This document shows, one piece after another, positions 34,872-43,733 of a stretch of 64,000 nt of DNA. Under the pieces are notes generated by a model. The model was given only the letters and a program-made list of their open reading frames with translations, ran no database searches and was not told the DNA's origin. Numbering within the stretch: the stretch's first letter is position 1; each line of letters opens with the position of its first letter. A program made the translations under genes and the position numbers. The DNA is taken from NCBI GenBank assembly GCA_048268485.1, contig JBLWVL010000013.1:1-64000 (forward strand). Direction: 5' to 3'. This stretch comes from Oceanospirillum sp048268485. Its GTDB lineage: Bacteria > Pseudomonadota > Gammaproteobacteria > Pseudomonadales > Halomonadaceae.

Positions 34872-34922
34872 AAAGGGTGTGGATAACTGGCTTTTCCCGG
34901 TTATCCACACCCTTTCTTTTTT
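34872..34922. terminator. Very strong terminator after thiO, with two DnaA-box sequences in its stem
   Basis: AAAGGGTGTGGATAAC (34872-34887) and GTTATCCACACCCTTT (34900-34915) form a perfect 16-bp stem with a 12-base loop, followed by a T-rich tail. Each arm contains the consensus DnaA box TTATCCACA, in opposite orientations. An A-run before the stem makes it usable for the convergent gene at 34955. Confidence 0.9.
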
Positions 34923-34954
34923 TCCGGAGCTCTGTTTACAGGAAACAATACAGC

Positions 34955-35224
34955 CTATTTTTTCTCAGGGCCGTTATCCAGAAAGTGTTGCTTATGTTCA
35001 TGGCAGCAAAACCAAAGATTTTCATGTTTCACTGCATCCGTCTGGGGCAGGTGAAGATTGCAGTATCGGCATTGAACCATCTGCTGTGAGTCTGCTGCTC
35101 GTTTGTCAGATGCATTCTCATCGCTCTGAGATTTCAGCTTTCTCTGGTTGTAAGCTTTTAACAGGCGAATGCCCAACCAGACAATACCGATAAAGATGAT
35201 TAAGCGGAAAATAATAAAGCCCAT
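34955..35224 (-). CDS. PP0621-like small membrane protein with a zinc-type cysteine cluster
   Basis: An 89-residue protein with one N-terminal membrane segment (FIIFRLIIFIGIVWLGIRLL) and a basic stretch, then a cytoplasmic domain with CRYCNLHLPQTDAVKH and WFCCHEHKQHFL. The Cys/His spacing suggests a small treble-clef or TRASH/YHS-like zinc site. It resembles the PP0621 family of pseudomonads, whose genes sit near pil genes. The function is unknown. It is convergent with thiO. Confidence 0.75.
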   Translation of the reverse strand: MGFIIFRLIIFIGIVWLGIRLLKAYNQRKLKSQSDENASDKRAADSQQMVQCRYCNLHLPQTDAVKHENLWFCCHEHKQHFLDNGPEKK

Positions 35225-35303
35225 GATGCCATCCTAAACTGAATTGGGTTTCTGTTTGAGCATAAAGCGCTGATCAATAGTTGGCCATCAGCGATACATA
35301 TTC

Positions 35304-36221
35304 TTAACTGAATACATCCGGAATCAAGGCCTCCCAGGGGGCTTTGCTGCCTTCGCCCAAAGGTTTAAGCAATTCAAGCTGTCCGCTTGAGGTTAGCTGC
35401 TTATGCTTAGGGTACTGGGATTTCAGCAGGTCAAGTGCTTCACGAGCTTCTTCTTCCATACCGAGATGCAGATATGCCTCTGATAATGTTGCTAAGGCAT
35501 CGCCTGAGACTCCGGCTGTCGGGTAGTTCTCCAGGGCAAACTGGCTGCGCTTAATGGCAGCAACATAACCGCCTTTTCTGATATAGAACTGGGCGATAAA
35601 GATTTCACGCCGAGCTAATACATTACGGATATACAGCATCCGCTGGCGGGCATCGAAAGCGTAGCGGCTATCCGGGAATCGTCGTAAAAAGTTATCAAAA
35701 TCAGCGAAAGCATCCCGAGTGGCGCCGAGGTCACGTTCAGAAATGTCGATCAGCTCCAGACCTTCCAGCATATAGCGCCCCGCCATATACGATGACATTC
35801 CCTTCATATAATAGGCATAGTCAATCTGTGCATGTCGAGGGTGCAGGCGAATAAAGCGGTCAGCTGTTGCTCGGGCCGTTTCGTAATCCTGATTACGAAA
35901 CTGGGCATAGATCTGCTCCAGTAAAGCCTGTTCTGAGAAACGGCCCAGTGGATATTTGGTTTCCAGAGCTTCCAGCAACTCAAGGCTACGAATAAAGTTA
36001 TTGCCTTCCAGAGCATTTCTGGCTTCCAGATAAAGCGTACGCTCAGCTTTAGCTAAATCGGCGGCAGACTGATCACTGGCACAGCCTGTTAACAGCAGTG
36101 CCAGGCCAGCAAAAGCGGCCAGAAAATACTGGCGGGATAACAATCGGAAGCAGACGAACCTGCCCGTATGGGCATTGCGGCTACAGCGTTTATAATGACG
36201 GAAAGAAACTGGCTTACGCAT
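35304..36221 (-). CDS. bamD: Outer membrane assembly lipoprotein BamD
   Basis: Essential lipoprotein of the BAM complex that inserts beta-barrel proteins into the outer membrane. The lipobox LLTGC is followed by a soluble domain of five TPR-like repeats: LYLEARNALEGNNFIRSLEL, TKYPLGRFSEQALLEQIYA, FIRLHPRHAQIDYAYYMKG. I used ATG 36221, which leaves about 46 residues before the lipid cysteine, more than normal; a TTG only 20 residues before it would give a classic signal peptide but lacks a ribosome site. A further TTG opens the frame at 36245. It is divergent from rluD, as in most gammaproteobacteria. Confidence 0.93.
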   Translation of the reverse strand: MRKPVSFRHYKRCSRNAHTGRFVCFRLLSRQYFLAAFAGLALLLTGCASDQSAADLAKAERTLYLEARNALEGNNFIRSLELLEALETKYPLGRFSEQALLEQIYAQFRNQDYETARATADRFIRLHPRHAQIDYAYYMKGMSSYMAGRYMLEGLELIDISERDLGATRDAFADFDNFLRRFPDSRYAFDARQRMLYIRNVLARREIFIAQFYIRKGGYVAAIKRSQFALENYPTAGVSGDALATLSEAYLHLGMEEEAREALDLLKSQYPKHKQLTSSGQLELLKPLGEGSKAPWEALIPDVFS

Positions 36222-36408
36222 AATCACCAAAAGAGCTGTTATCAATGGTAGAATGGACGGCGAATGACTATAGCACAGGCTAATGATAAATACGTATTTG
36301 TCATTAGCTGGTTGCTAGCCTTTCTTTGACATCCTGAGCCAGCCGGAGTTTCATGCTTCAAGGCGCTTAAGTTCAGACATTAACTCTTACCCGGATCTTT
36401 ATTCATTC

Positions 36409-37362
36409 ATGGCTGAATCAATTTCGCTGCAAGCAACCGTCCCTTTCGAACTGAGCGGTTCCCGTTTGGATCAGATTGCCGCAGAGCTTTTTCCCGATTA
36501 CTCGCGCTCCCGTCTGCAAAGCTGGATTAAATCCGGCGAGTTGACCGTTAATGGTATGCAGCGTAAACCGAAAGAGAAACTGAATGGTGGCGAAGAACTG
36601 AAAATCGAAGCTACGGAAGAGAACAATGATGAGTGGGTTGCTCAGGATATCGCATTGGATATCGTTTACGAAGATAACGATATTCTTGTGATCAACAAAC
36701 CTGCAGGCCTGGTCGTTCATCCGGCAGCGGGTCATCAGAACGGCACCTTGCTGAACGCTCTGTTGCATCACGCTCCGGATATGGCGCACCTGCCCCGTGC
36801 TGGCATTGTGCATCGACTGGACAAAGACACCACAGGTCTGATGGTTGTTGCAAAAAACCTGATGGCACAGAACGCGTTGGTCGAACAGCTACAGGATCGC
36901 TCCATGGGGCGTGAGTACGAAGCTGTAGCCGTTGGCGTGATGACTGGTGGCGGTAAAGTTGATGCCCCCGTTGGTCGGCATGAGAAAGACCGAAAACGAA
37001 TGACTGTCACGCCAACCGGTAAACCTGCTGTTACTCACTATCGAGTGCTTGAGCGCTATCGTGGGCATACACATATTCGTTGTAAGCTGGAGACAGGTCG
37101 AACGCATCAGATTCGTGTGCATATGTCACATATTAACTATCCGTTAGTTGGTGACCCGGTGTACGGTGGTCGTATGCGTTTACCGGCTGGCAGCAGTGAA
37201 GGCCTTAAGCAGGCTTTGCGCCATTTTACCCGACAGGCACTGCACGCCAAGCGTCTTGAGCTTTGGCACCCCGCAACAGGAGATCTGATGGAGTGGGAAG
37301 TAGACCTTCCCGATGATTTCCTTAAGCTGCTGGAAGCGCTGGAAACGGATCTGGAAGATTAA
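36409..37362 (+). CDS. rluD: 23S rRNA pseudouridine synthase RluD
   Basis: Makes pseudouridines 1911, 1915 and 1917 in helix 69 of 23S rRNA. The N-terminal S4-like domain (SRLQSWIKSGELTVNGMQ) is followed by the catalytic RluA-type domain with HRLDKDTTGLMVVAK, where the Asp is the nucleophile, and LETGRTHQIRVHM. The 317-residue length is standard. The stop codon shares a base with the start of pgeF, so the genes are translationally coupled, a conserved pair. Confidence 0.96.
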   Translation: MAESISLQATVPFELSGSRLDQIAAELFPDYSRSRLQSWIKSGELTVNGMQRKPKEKLNGGEELKIEATEENNDEWVAQDIALDIVYEDNDILVINKPAGLVVHPAAGHQNGTLLNALLHHAPDMAHLPRAGIVHRLDKDTTGLMVVAKNLMAQNALVEQLQDRSMGREYEAVAVGVMTGGGKVDAPVGRHEKDRKRMTVTPTGKPAVTHYRVLERYRGHTHIRCKLETGRTHQIRVHMSHINYPLVGDPVYGGRMRLPAGSSEGLKQALRHFTRQALHAKRLELWHPATGDLMEWEVDLPDDFLKLLEALETDLED

Positions 37363-38102
37363 TGCGTAACGCCTTTGCCTTTATGGCGCCACACTGGCCA
37401 GCCCCGAAAAATGTAAAGGCGCTGGTTACCTCCCGTGAACGAGGAGGCAGCAAGCCCCCTTTCGATTATTTCAATATGGCAGAGCATGTTGGCGATAACC
37501 CCGCTACTGTAGCCATGGCCCGACAGGATCTGCAAAGTTTTGTCGGTGAGAAGCATCCTCTTTTGTGGCTTAATCAGACCCACAGCACTATCGTCGCTGA
37601 TAGTTTCACGCCTAACATCAAAGCTGATGCCGCTGTAGCTTTTAACTCTGATTATGCCTGTGTTGTGATGACCGCTGATTGCCTGCCGGTATTCTTCTGC
37701 TCCGAGGATGGTGACAGGGTCGGTGTGGCTCACGCGGGTTGGCGGGGATTAGCCGATGGCGTACTGGAAGCCACTCTGGATAAGCTGAATATCGAGCCGG
37801 AGAAAACCCTGGTTTGGTTAGGTCCAGCCATCAGTAGCAAACACTTTGAAGTGGGTGACGAAGTCCGTCAGCGTTTTGTTGAACAGCTACCGCAAAGCTT
37901 CGATTGCTTCGAACCAAGCCCTTTCCGGCTGAATCATTATATGGCGGATCTGTACCAGCTTGCGCGGCTGAAACTGGCGGAGCGGGGTGTTGATCAGGTC
38001 TATGGTGGGGCTTTCTGCACCTACGCCGAACGCAAACGCTTCTACTCCTACCGACGCGACGGACAGACCGGCCGCATGGCCAGTATTATCTGGCTGGCAT
38101 AG
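37362..38102 (+). CDS. pgeF: PgeF/YfiH-type peptidoglycan editing factor (polyphenol oxidase/purine nucleosidase family)
   Basis: DUF152 (laccase-domain) protein of 246 residues. Family proteins have been assigned purine nucleoside phosphorylase/adenosine deaminase activity (mammalian LACC1 relatives), copper polyphenol oxidation, and peptidoglycan precursor editing in E. coli. The metal-binding histidines and cysteine are in NQTHSTIVAD, MTADCLPVFF and VAHAGWRGLADGVLE. The C-terminus has GGAFCTYAERKRFYSYRRDG, typical of the family. It overlaps the rluD stop by one base. Confidence 0.92.
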   Translation: MRNAFAFMAPHWPAPKNVKALVTSRERGGSKPPFDYFNMAEHVGDNPATVAMARQDLQSFVGEKHPLLWLNQTHSTIVADSFTPNIKADAAVAFNSDYACVVMTADCLPVFFCSEDGDRVGVAHAGWRGLADGVLEATLDKLNIEPEKTLVWLGPAISSKHFEVGDEVRQRFVEQLPQSFDCFEPSPFRLNHYMADLYQLARLKLAERGVDQVYGGAFCTYAERKRFYSYRRDGQTGRMASIIWLA

Positions 38103-38233
38103 TGATATTTGACAGCTCAGGGCGTCGTACCCGATGACGCCTTTGGCTGGTCCAACCTACGTCCTGAATAACCAATAAGTCTCTCAATCCTGATCTATAT
38201 CAACCTCTTTAATGCCATAAACCCCCCGCCAGC

Positions 38234-38261
38234 CTTGAACTTGTACTTTTTGCCCCTATCT
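38234..38261 (+). promoter_or_regulatory. Sigma32-type heat-shock promoter of clpB
   Basis: CTTGAA (38234-38239), a 13-base spacer, then CCCCTATCT (38253-38261). This is a good match to the RpoH consensus (CTTGAA / CCCCATnT) and lies 107 bases before the clpB start, where heat-shock control is expected. The rest of the 266-base gap shows no gene. Confidence 0.75.
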
Positions 38262-38368
38262 TTCCGGTATAAGCAATAACCCACCTGTCGGAAACCCCGA
38301 CACTACTTCGGCTGAATACAGCCCAACGACACATCACGGGGTTACACAGGTCTACCGAGGAATACGAA

Positions 38369-40942
38369 ATGCGTGTTGACCGTTTAACCGGAAAACTTCA
38401 GCAAGCACTTGCTGATGCCCAATCTATGGCTGTGGGCCATGATCATAATCTCCTGCAACCGGTTCATCTGATTCTGGCAATGCTGGAACAGCGTGATGGT
38501 TCTATCCGGCCTCTGATCAGTCAGGCAGGTGGCGATTTTAATAAACTGCGTAATGAGCTGCGAGAACAGTTTGAGTCCCTGCCTGTTATCAGTAACAGTG
38601 ATGGCCAGATTATGATGTCGCCGGAATTAGGTGGCATGCTGAACCTGGCGGATAAAGAATCTCAGCAGCGCAAAGACTCCTATATTTCCAGTGAATTGGT
38701 GCTGCTGGCCGCCGTGCAGGATAAGGGGGATACCGGCAAACTGATGCGGGGTTGCGGCCTGAGTAAAGAGTCTTTAAGCAAAGCGATTGATCAGGTTCGG
38801 GGCGGTGAAAGCGTGGATGACCCAAATAGCGAAGAGCTGCGCCAGTCATTGGATCGTTTCACTGTGGATCTTACCCAGCGGGCTCTGGATGGCAAGCTGG
38901 ACCCTGTGATCGGTCGTGACGATGAGATCCGTCGCACCATTCAGGTTCTGCAGCGCCGTACCAAAAACAACCCTGTCTTGATCGGTGAACCCGGTGTGGG
39001 TAAAACCGCCATCGTCGAAGGTCTGGCGCAACGCATTATCAACGGCGAAGTGCCGGAAGGCCTGAAAAACAAACAGGTGCTGTCGCTGGATATGGGCGCA
39101 CTGATCGCCGGTGCTAAATACCGGGGTGAGTTTGAAGAACGCTTAAAAGCAGTGCTCAATGAGCTGGCCAAGCAGGAAGGTCAGGTTATTCTGTTTATTG
39201 ATGAACTGCATACCATGGTTGGAGCCGGTAAAGGCGAAGGTGCAATGGATGCCGGTAATATGCTTAAGCCTGCCCTGGCCCGTGGTGAGCTGCATTGCGT
39301 GGGTGCAACCACACTTGACGAGTACCGCCAATACATCGAAAAAGATGCCGCCCTTGAGCGCCGCTTCCAGAAAGTACAGGTGGATGAACCTACAGAAGAA
39401 GACACCATCGCTATTCTGCGCGGCCTGAAAGAGCGTTATGAGCTGCACCACGGTGTGGATATTACCGACAGCGCATTAATTGCAGCAGCTAAACTGTCCC
39501 AGCGTTATATCACCGATCGCCAGCTACCAGACAAAGCGATCGACCTGATTGATGAGGCGGGTTCCCGTATCCGTATGGAGATGGATTCCAAACCGGAAGA
39601 GATGGATCGTATGGATCGCCGTCTGATTCAGTTAAAGATCGAGCGGGAAGCGCTGAAAAAAGAGAATGACGATGCCTCCCGTAAACGTCTGGCACATCTG
39701 GAAGGTGTGATTAAAGATCTGGAGCGGGAGTACGCTGACCTGGATGAGATCTGGCGTAGCGAAAAATCGGCGGTACAGGGTGCACAGCAGTTGAAAGAAC
39801 AGCTGGAACAGGCCCGTCTGGATATGGAGTCCGCCCGCCGTAACGGTGATCTGGCACGTATGTCTGAGATTCAGTACGGCATTATCCCGGATCTGGAACG
39901 CAGTATGGAGATGGCCTCCCAGGTGGAGGAAACCGATCATCAGTTGCTGCGTAATCGCGTGACCGAGGAAGAGATTGCCGAAGTGATCTCTAAATGGACC
40001 GGTATTCCGGTCAGCAAGATGCTGGAGTCTGAGCGGGACAAACTGCTCAAGATGGAAGATGCACTGCATGAGCGTGTCATCGGACAGGAAGAAGCGGTAG
40101 AAGCGGTTTCCAATGCGGTGCGTCGCTCCCGCGCGGGTCTGGCTGATCCGAATCGCCCGAACGGTTCTTTCCTCTTCTTAGGCCCAACCGGTGTCGGTAA
40201 AACCGAGCTGTGTAAGTCACTGGCTAAGTTCCTGTTCGATACCGAAGATGCCATGGTGCGCATCGATATGTCTGAGTTTATGGAGAAACACTCCGTAGCC
40301 CGCCTGATCGGCGCACCTCCGGGTTATGTCGGTTATGAAGAAGGTGGTTATCTGACGGAAACCGTGCGCCGCAAGCCGTACTCTGTTGTGCTGCTGGATG
40401 AGGTGGAAAAAGCCCACCCGGACGTGTTCAACATTCTGCTGCAGGTGCTGGAAGATGGCCGCCTGACGGATGGTCAGGGTCGTACCGTGGACTTCCGCAA
40501 CACCGTAATCGTGATGACTTCCAACCTGGGTTCCGATGTAATTCAGGCCTATGGTGGTAAAGACGATCAGTACGATGAGATGAAAAACAAAGTGATGGAG
40601 GTTGTCGGCAACCACTTCCGCCCTGAGTTGATCAACCGTATTGATGAGGTGGTGGTGTTCCACAGTCTTGCCCGTGAAGCGGTTAAAGGCATCGCGCGGA
40701 TTCAGCTGCAGCGTCTGCAGCAGCGACTGGATGAGCGTGAACTAACCATCGAACTGTCGGAAGACGCACTGGAACAACTGGTGGATGTCGGCTTCGACCC
40801 CGTTTACGGTGCCCGCCCGCTGAAACGCGCCCTGCAACGCTGGATCGAAAACCCGCTGGCGCAGGAGATCCTCGCCGGCAAATTCGCCCCCGGCCACACC
40901 ATCAAAGTGGAAGTGCAGGATGGCGAACTGGTGTTTGTTTGA
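38369..40942 (+). CDS. clpB: Disaggregase chaperone ClpB
   Basis: Hsp100 hexamer that, with DnaK, rescues aggregated proteins. The 857 residues are standard. The Clp-N domain starts MRVDRLTGKLQQALADAQSM. AAA-1 has Walker A GEPGVGKTA and Walker B VILFIDELH. The coiled-coil M-domain lies at about 400-520 (rich in Glu, Arg and Leu). AAA-2 has GPTGVGKTE and VVLLDEVEKAHPDVFNILLQ. There is no ClpP-binding loop. GAGGA precedes the ATG. An RpoH-type promoter lies upstream and a terminator follows. Confidence 0.98.
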   Translation: MRVDRLTGKLQQALADAQSMAVGHDHNLLQPVHLILAMLEQRDGSIRPLISQAGGDFNKLRNELREQFESLPVISNSDGQIMMSPELGGMLNLADKESQQRKDSYISSELVLLAAVQDKGDTGKLMRGCGLSKESLSKAIDQVRGGESVDDPNSEELRQSLDRFTVDLTQRALDGKLDPVIGRDDEIRRTIQVLQRRTKNNPVLIGEPGVGKTAIVEGLAQRIINGEVPEGLKNKQVLSLDMGALIAGAKYRGEFEERLKAVLNELAKQEGQVILFIDELHTMVGAGKGEGAMDAGNMLKPALARGELHCVGATTLDEYRQYIEKDAALERRFQKVQVDEPTEEDTIAILRGLKERYELHHGVDITDSALIAAAKLSQRYITDRQLPDKAIDLIDEAGSRIRMEMDSKPEEMDRMDRRLIQLKIEREALKKENDDASRKRLAHLEGVIKDLEREYADLDEIWRSEKSAVQGAQQLKEQLEQARLDMESARRNGDLARMSEIQYGIIPDLERSMEMASQVEETDHQLLRNRVTEEEIAEVISKWTGIPVSKMLESERDKLLKMEDALHERVIGQEEAVEAVSNAVRRSRAGLADPNRPNGSFLFLGPTGVGKTELCKSLAKFLFDTEDAMVRIDMSEFMEKHSVARLIGAPPGYVGYEEGGYLTETVRRKPYSVVLLDEVEKAHPDVFNILLQVLEDGRLTDGQGRTVDFRNTVIVMTSNLGSDVIQAYGGKDDQYDEMKNKVMEVVGNHFRPELINRIDEVVVFHSLAREAVKGIARIQLQRLQQRLDERELTIELSEDALEQLVDVGFDPVYGARPLKRALQRWIENPLAQEILAGKFAPGHTIKVEVQDGELVFV

Positions 40943-40976
40943 TTGGCCTATCGGTTAAACATTAAAGCCTGAATAT

Positions 40977-41013
40977 CCCCGCTGTTTGCAGACGTGAACA
41001 GCGGGGGTTTTTA
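40977..41013 (+). terminator. Terminator of clpB
   Basis: CCCCGCTGTT pairs perfectly with AACAGCGGGG around a 10-base loop, followed by GTTTTTA. It marks the left limit of the accessory region. Confidence 0.88.
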
Positions 41014-41190
41014 TGCGATGGACATTTTCTGATGTTCCGTTGGACTTTATGTGTGCTTTACCTGTGAAGGCTACTTGGATAAGCTAAAATTCAACTGATT
41101 ACTTACTCATCAGGCTTATATGTGCTTGCTAAAGCGTACCCCTGATATTTAGGAACCCATCGTATTTGTATATTAGGGATGTGAGGTTTA

Positions 41191-42006
41191 ATGGAAGATA
41201 TTGTTCAGGTATTATCATCGGATAAGTATATTGCGCCACTGCAATATGCCTCAGATGGAATGATGGCAGCTACTCATCTCGCAAACGTGAAATGGATAGA
41301 TGGTAAACCTAGTCGGTTCTATGTGAAAGTTTACCCTAAAGGCCATACCCGAGGGTTGGTCAATGAAATTACGGGGTATTTACTTGCTCATGCAGCGGGG
41401 TTACCGCAGCCAAAGAAGGTTGCTGTAATCCAAATTCCCAAAGAGGTTATTAAAGAGAATTTCACTGGCGAGTTCGTATTCAGTGGTGATTTTGCATGGG
41501 GATGGGCAAGTGAAGAGTGTGGGACAACTCCAAACACCTATCTTAAAATCGAGGATTTAATCGGTTATGAACGTTGCCTTGATGATCTAAAAAGATGGGA
41601 TCAGCTTCCTACTTTATTGGCATTTGATGATTGGGTGGCTAACCAAGATAGGAATACTGGAAATATTACGATAAAATATTCTAATAAATTTCACATCATT
41701 GACCATGGAAATGTGCCTGTTTCAGAATGCTGGACGCAAGAATGTCTTGATAAAAACCGTGTTTACATTAATAAGCTTCTAGATGGTCTTTTTAAAGGTA
41801 ATTATCCACTTCCATTGTCAGCCTCTATGGTGGAGGAAAGTAAAAAGCATAAAAATGTTTTTAATATTGCTAATAGAGAGCTTGTAAAATGGTGGTCTAT
41901 ATTACTTGATGATGACTCATTTGGCTATCTAGAAGACTTTATTAGCTCACGGTCTAAAATAAGTACGGATAAAATAAAAAGCCGTACAGGATTGCTGGTG
42001 GCCTAG
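41191..42006 (+). CDS. HipA-like kinase domain protein (HipA_2 type)
   Basis: A 271-residue protein resembling the compact HipA_2 branch of the HipA/PI4K-like kinases. It has a lysine in FYVKVYPKGHTRGLVNEITG at about 50-66, which could bind ATP; the catalytic-loop block FDDWVANQDRNTGNI at about 145-160, with the Asp-x3-Asn pair; and the metal-binding IIDHGNVP near 172. It lacks the HipA N-terminal subdomain and there is no HipB-type helix-turn-helix partner. The DUF3037-like gene follows after one base, so the two form a unit. The base composition is clearly AT-rich compared with clpB. A toxin, defence or regulatory kinase is possible; the target is unknown. Confidence 0.7.
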   Translation: MEDIVQVLSSDKYIAPLQYASDGMMAATHLANVKWIDGKPSRFYVKVYPKGHTRGLVNEITGYLLAHAAGLPQPKKVAVIQIPKEVIKENFTGEFVFSGDFAWGWASEECGTTPNTYLKIEDLIGYERCLDDLKRWDQLPTLLAFDDWVANQDRNTGNITIKYSNKFHIIDHGNVPVSECWTQECLDKNRVYINKLLDGLFKGNYPLPLSASMVEESKKHKNVFNIANRELVKWWSILLDDDSFGYLEDFISSRSKISTDKIKSRTGLLVA

Positions 42007-42007
42007 T

Positions 42008-42871
42008 ATGGATGCATTGGAAAAACTGCTAACTGAAAGCAACGAAAATAAAATAGTTAAAGGAAATTGGTTTAATATCCGATGGACGCCTGACCTTGCT
42101 ACAGGTGAAGTACTTAATATTGGAGTTGGTTTTGTAGAAAATGGTCGAGTTTATAGCCGGATATTGAACTACTTTGAGCGACTGAAATGTCTTTTTGGTG
42201 AAAGAGGTGTTTATCATGCAGGCCTAGTAACATCTATAGTTGCGGAAAGTCTAAGGCTAAATGAAGAAAAGCCTCCTATTCCACAAGTGACCTATAAGAA
42301 CAATGGGTTCGCTCAGGGTGTTTCAGTTGATGAAATTCTATCTAGTTTGTTTGATCAAACGGTTCCACTAGGTAGAAAAATTGTAAAAAGTAAGTCGAAA
42401 GAACGTTTTTCTAGCTTAAATGCTGATAAATTATATACCTGCTTGTTGGATGAGCTAAAGTTAATAGCTAGGTTAGACTTTGAAAGATTTGTTCCTACGA
42501 GTAGTTCTATACTAGTTGACGATGACTCGGGCAGGCAGGAGCTTTTTGTCCCTTTTCGAGATGGACACACGTTAATAGGAGGTTTGGCATCAAGTGTCTA
42601 CTCCAGTGTCTCTACAATTGAATTGAACTTATTAAAAGCAGCTAGGGACGTTGAGACTGCTATTAAGCTTGGCAAGGGGAGCCGAGCCTCAATTTTTATC
42701 TTAAAACCTGCTTGTGAAGTTGAAACGCTTAAAAAAGAGCAAATTATTCGGATAGAAAATACACTGGATAAATTTGATTGGCATATGACAAAGCAAGGCA
42801 TAGCAGTTGGTAGTCACACAACAGTTGAAGGCTTAGCTTCAGAGATATATGACTGGGCTCGTGTAGCGTAA
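42008..42871 (+). CDS. DUF3037-like partner of the HipA-like kinase
   Basis: A 287-residue soluble protein. The opening WFNIRWTPDLATGEVLNIGV recalls the DUF3037 pattern (aromatic-x-IRYxPD-x4-GExxNIGV), and DUF3037 genes are commonly found next to HipA_2 genes. No catalytic motif, membrane segment or DNA-binding helix is obvious; the middle is rich in Lys and Ser, and the last 100 residues look alpha/beta. The ATG lies one base after the upstream stop, which implies co-translation and fixed stoichiometry. The base composition is AT-rich, suggesting acquisition. A terminator follows. It could be the antitoxin, an adaptor or a substrate of the kinase. Confidence 0.6.
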   Translation: MDALEKLLTESNENKIVKGNWFNIRWTPDLATGEVLNIGVGFVENGRVYSRILNYFERLKCLFGERGVYHAGLVTSIVAESLRLNEEKPPIPQVTYKNNGFAQGVSVDEILSSLFDQTVPLGRKIVKSKSKERFSSLNADKLYTCLLDELKLIARLDFERFVPTSSSILVDDDSGRQELFVPFRDGHTLIGGLASSVYSSVSTIELNLLKAARDVETAIKLGKGSRASIFILKPACEVETLKKEQIIRIENTLDKFDWHMTKQGIAVGSHTTVEGLASEIYDWARVA

Positions 42872-42917
42872 ACGTAGTATAACTTTTAAATTGAGGCGTA
42901 AAGGCTTTGTTTGGTTT

Positions 42918-42948
42918 GGGTTATCTGATGGGGTAACCCTAATTTTTT
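42918..42948 (+). terminator. Terminator of the HipA-like/DUF3037-like unit
   Basis: GGGTTA (42918-42923) pairs with TAACCC (42934-42939), followed by TAATTTTTT. The stem is short but properly placed, 47 bases after the stop. Confidence 0.65.
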
Positions 42949-43127
42949 GCCCACCGCCCCGGCAAAAACTGCGCATAATAAAGCGGCATGACGATATGCG
43001 TCTGCTCGGTGATGGGGGAACCCTGTGTTCCGGTGAGTTTGATGGTTTTCTCCGGTGAGCATTTCTCAATATAGGACTGCAGGGATTTCGCCCGTGTTCT
43101 TTTACCGCTTTTCACTTCTCTCGCAAA
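42939..43127 (-). pseudogene. C-terminal fragment of a DUF4143-type ATPase gene (copy 1)
   Basis: Bases 42959-43119 align without gaps to 43745-43905, the 3' end of the intact ATPase gene, with six differences in 161 bases by my reading. The translated remnant has VKSGKRTRAKSLQSYIEKC and MPLYYAQFLPGRW, matching the last 55 residues of the intact protein. It has no N-terminal part, no own start and no RecB-like domain beginning. It is a dead fragment lying immediately upstream of the relBE pair. Confidence 0.85.
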
Positions 43128-43181
43128 TCGCAAAGAAAGACCTATAATAAGCACTTAATTTGATGCTTTTTGAGGTGTATT

Positions 43182-43433
43182 ATGAGACAGGTTTTGGCGG
43201 ATTGCTCGGCAAGTATCTCTGAGCTGAAGAAAAACCCGACCGCGCTACTTAATGAAGCAGATGGCGCTGCCATCGCTATTTTAAACCACAACAAGCCAAC
43301 CGCTTATCTGGTGCCTGCGGAGATGTATGAGTTTCTGATAGAGCAGCTGGATGATTATGAGCTGACCAAGTTGGTTGAAAGCCGCCGTGGTGACTTATCC
43401 GAGGCTGTGGAAGTCAATATTGATGACCTATAG
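43182..43433 (+). CDS. Phd/YefM (RelB-like) antitoxin
   Basis: Antitoxin of 83 residues. The N-terminus MRQVLADCSASISELKKNP and the AIAILNHNKPTAYLVPAEMY strand-turn-helix are the Phd/YefM DNA-binding and dimerisation fold; the acidic C-terminal tail (SEAVEVNIDDL) would block the toxin. ATG 43182 has GAGG six bases upstream; an upstream TTG is not used. TATAAT at 43143-43148 is a probable -10 element. It overlaps the toxin gene by 11 bases. It lies in a short unit bounded by ATPase fragments. Confidence 0.9.
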   Translation: MRQVLADCSASISELKKNPTALLNEADGAAIAILNHNKPTAYLVPAEMYEFLIEQLDDYELTKLVESRRGDLSEAVEVNIDDL

Positions 43434-43710
43434 GCTGAAGTTTCTTCCTGCAGCTAAAAAGGAGTGGGATAAGCTTGCACCGCCGATTCAGAGTCAGTTT
43501 AAAAAGAAGCTGAAGGAGCGGCTGACTAACCCCCATGTGCCCTCAGCCAAATTACGGGGCTTTGATGCGGTCTACAAAATTAAGCTGCGTACAGCAGGAT
43601 ACCGCTTAGCGTATGAAGTTATTGATGATGAGATCGTTGTTTACGTTTTGGCGATCGGAAAACGTGATAAGGATGCGGTGTATAAAAAGCTGGCATCCAG
43701 AGTCCCTTAG
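43423..43710 (+). CDS. RelE/ParE-superfamily toxin
   Basis: Toxin of 95 residues with RelE features: MTYRLKFLPAAKKEWDKL at the start, a basic amphipathic helix KKKLKERL, and KLRTAGYRLAYEVIDDEIVV, in which Lys, Arg and the GYRLAY strand correspond to the RelE ribosome-dependent mRNA endonuclease core. The ATG at 43423 lies inside the antitoxin gene, giving an 11-base overlap and coupled expression. No inactivating mutation is visible, so the pair is likely functional. Confidence 0.88.
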   Translation: MTYRLKFLPAAKKEWDKLAPPIQSQFKKKLKERLTNPHVPSAKLRGFDAVYKIKLRTAGYRLAYEVIDDEIVVYVLAIGKRDKDAVYKKLASRVP

Positions 43711-43733
43711 CGCCCCGGTACGATTCAAAACGC

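Noticed and set aside
34879..35193. 104-codon plus-strand frame after thiO
   Set aside because: It begins inside a terminator stem and is antisense to the PP0621-like gene, which has a coherent membrane and cysteine pattern.
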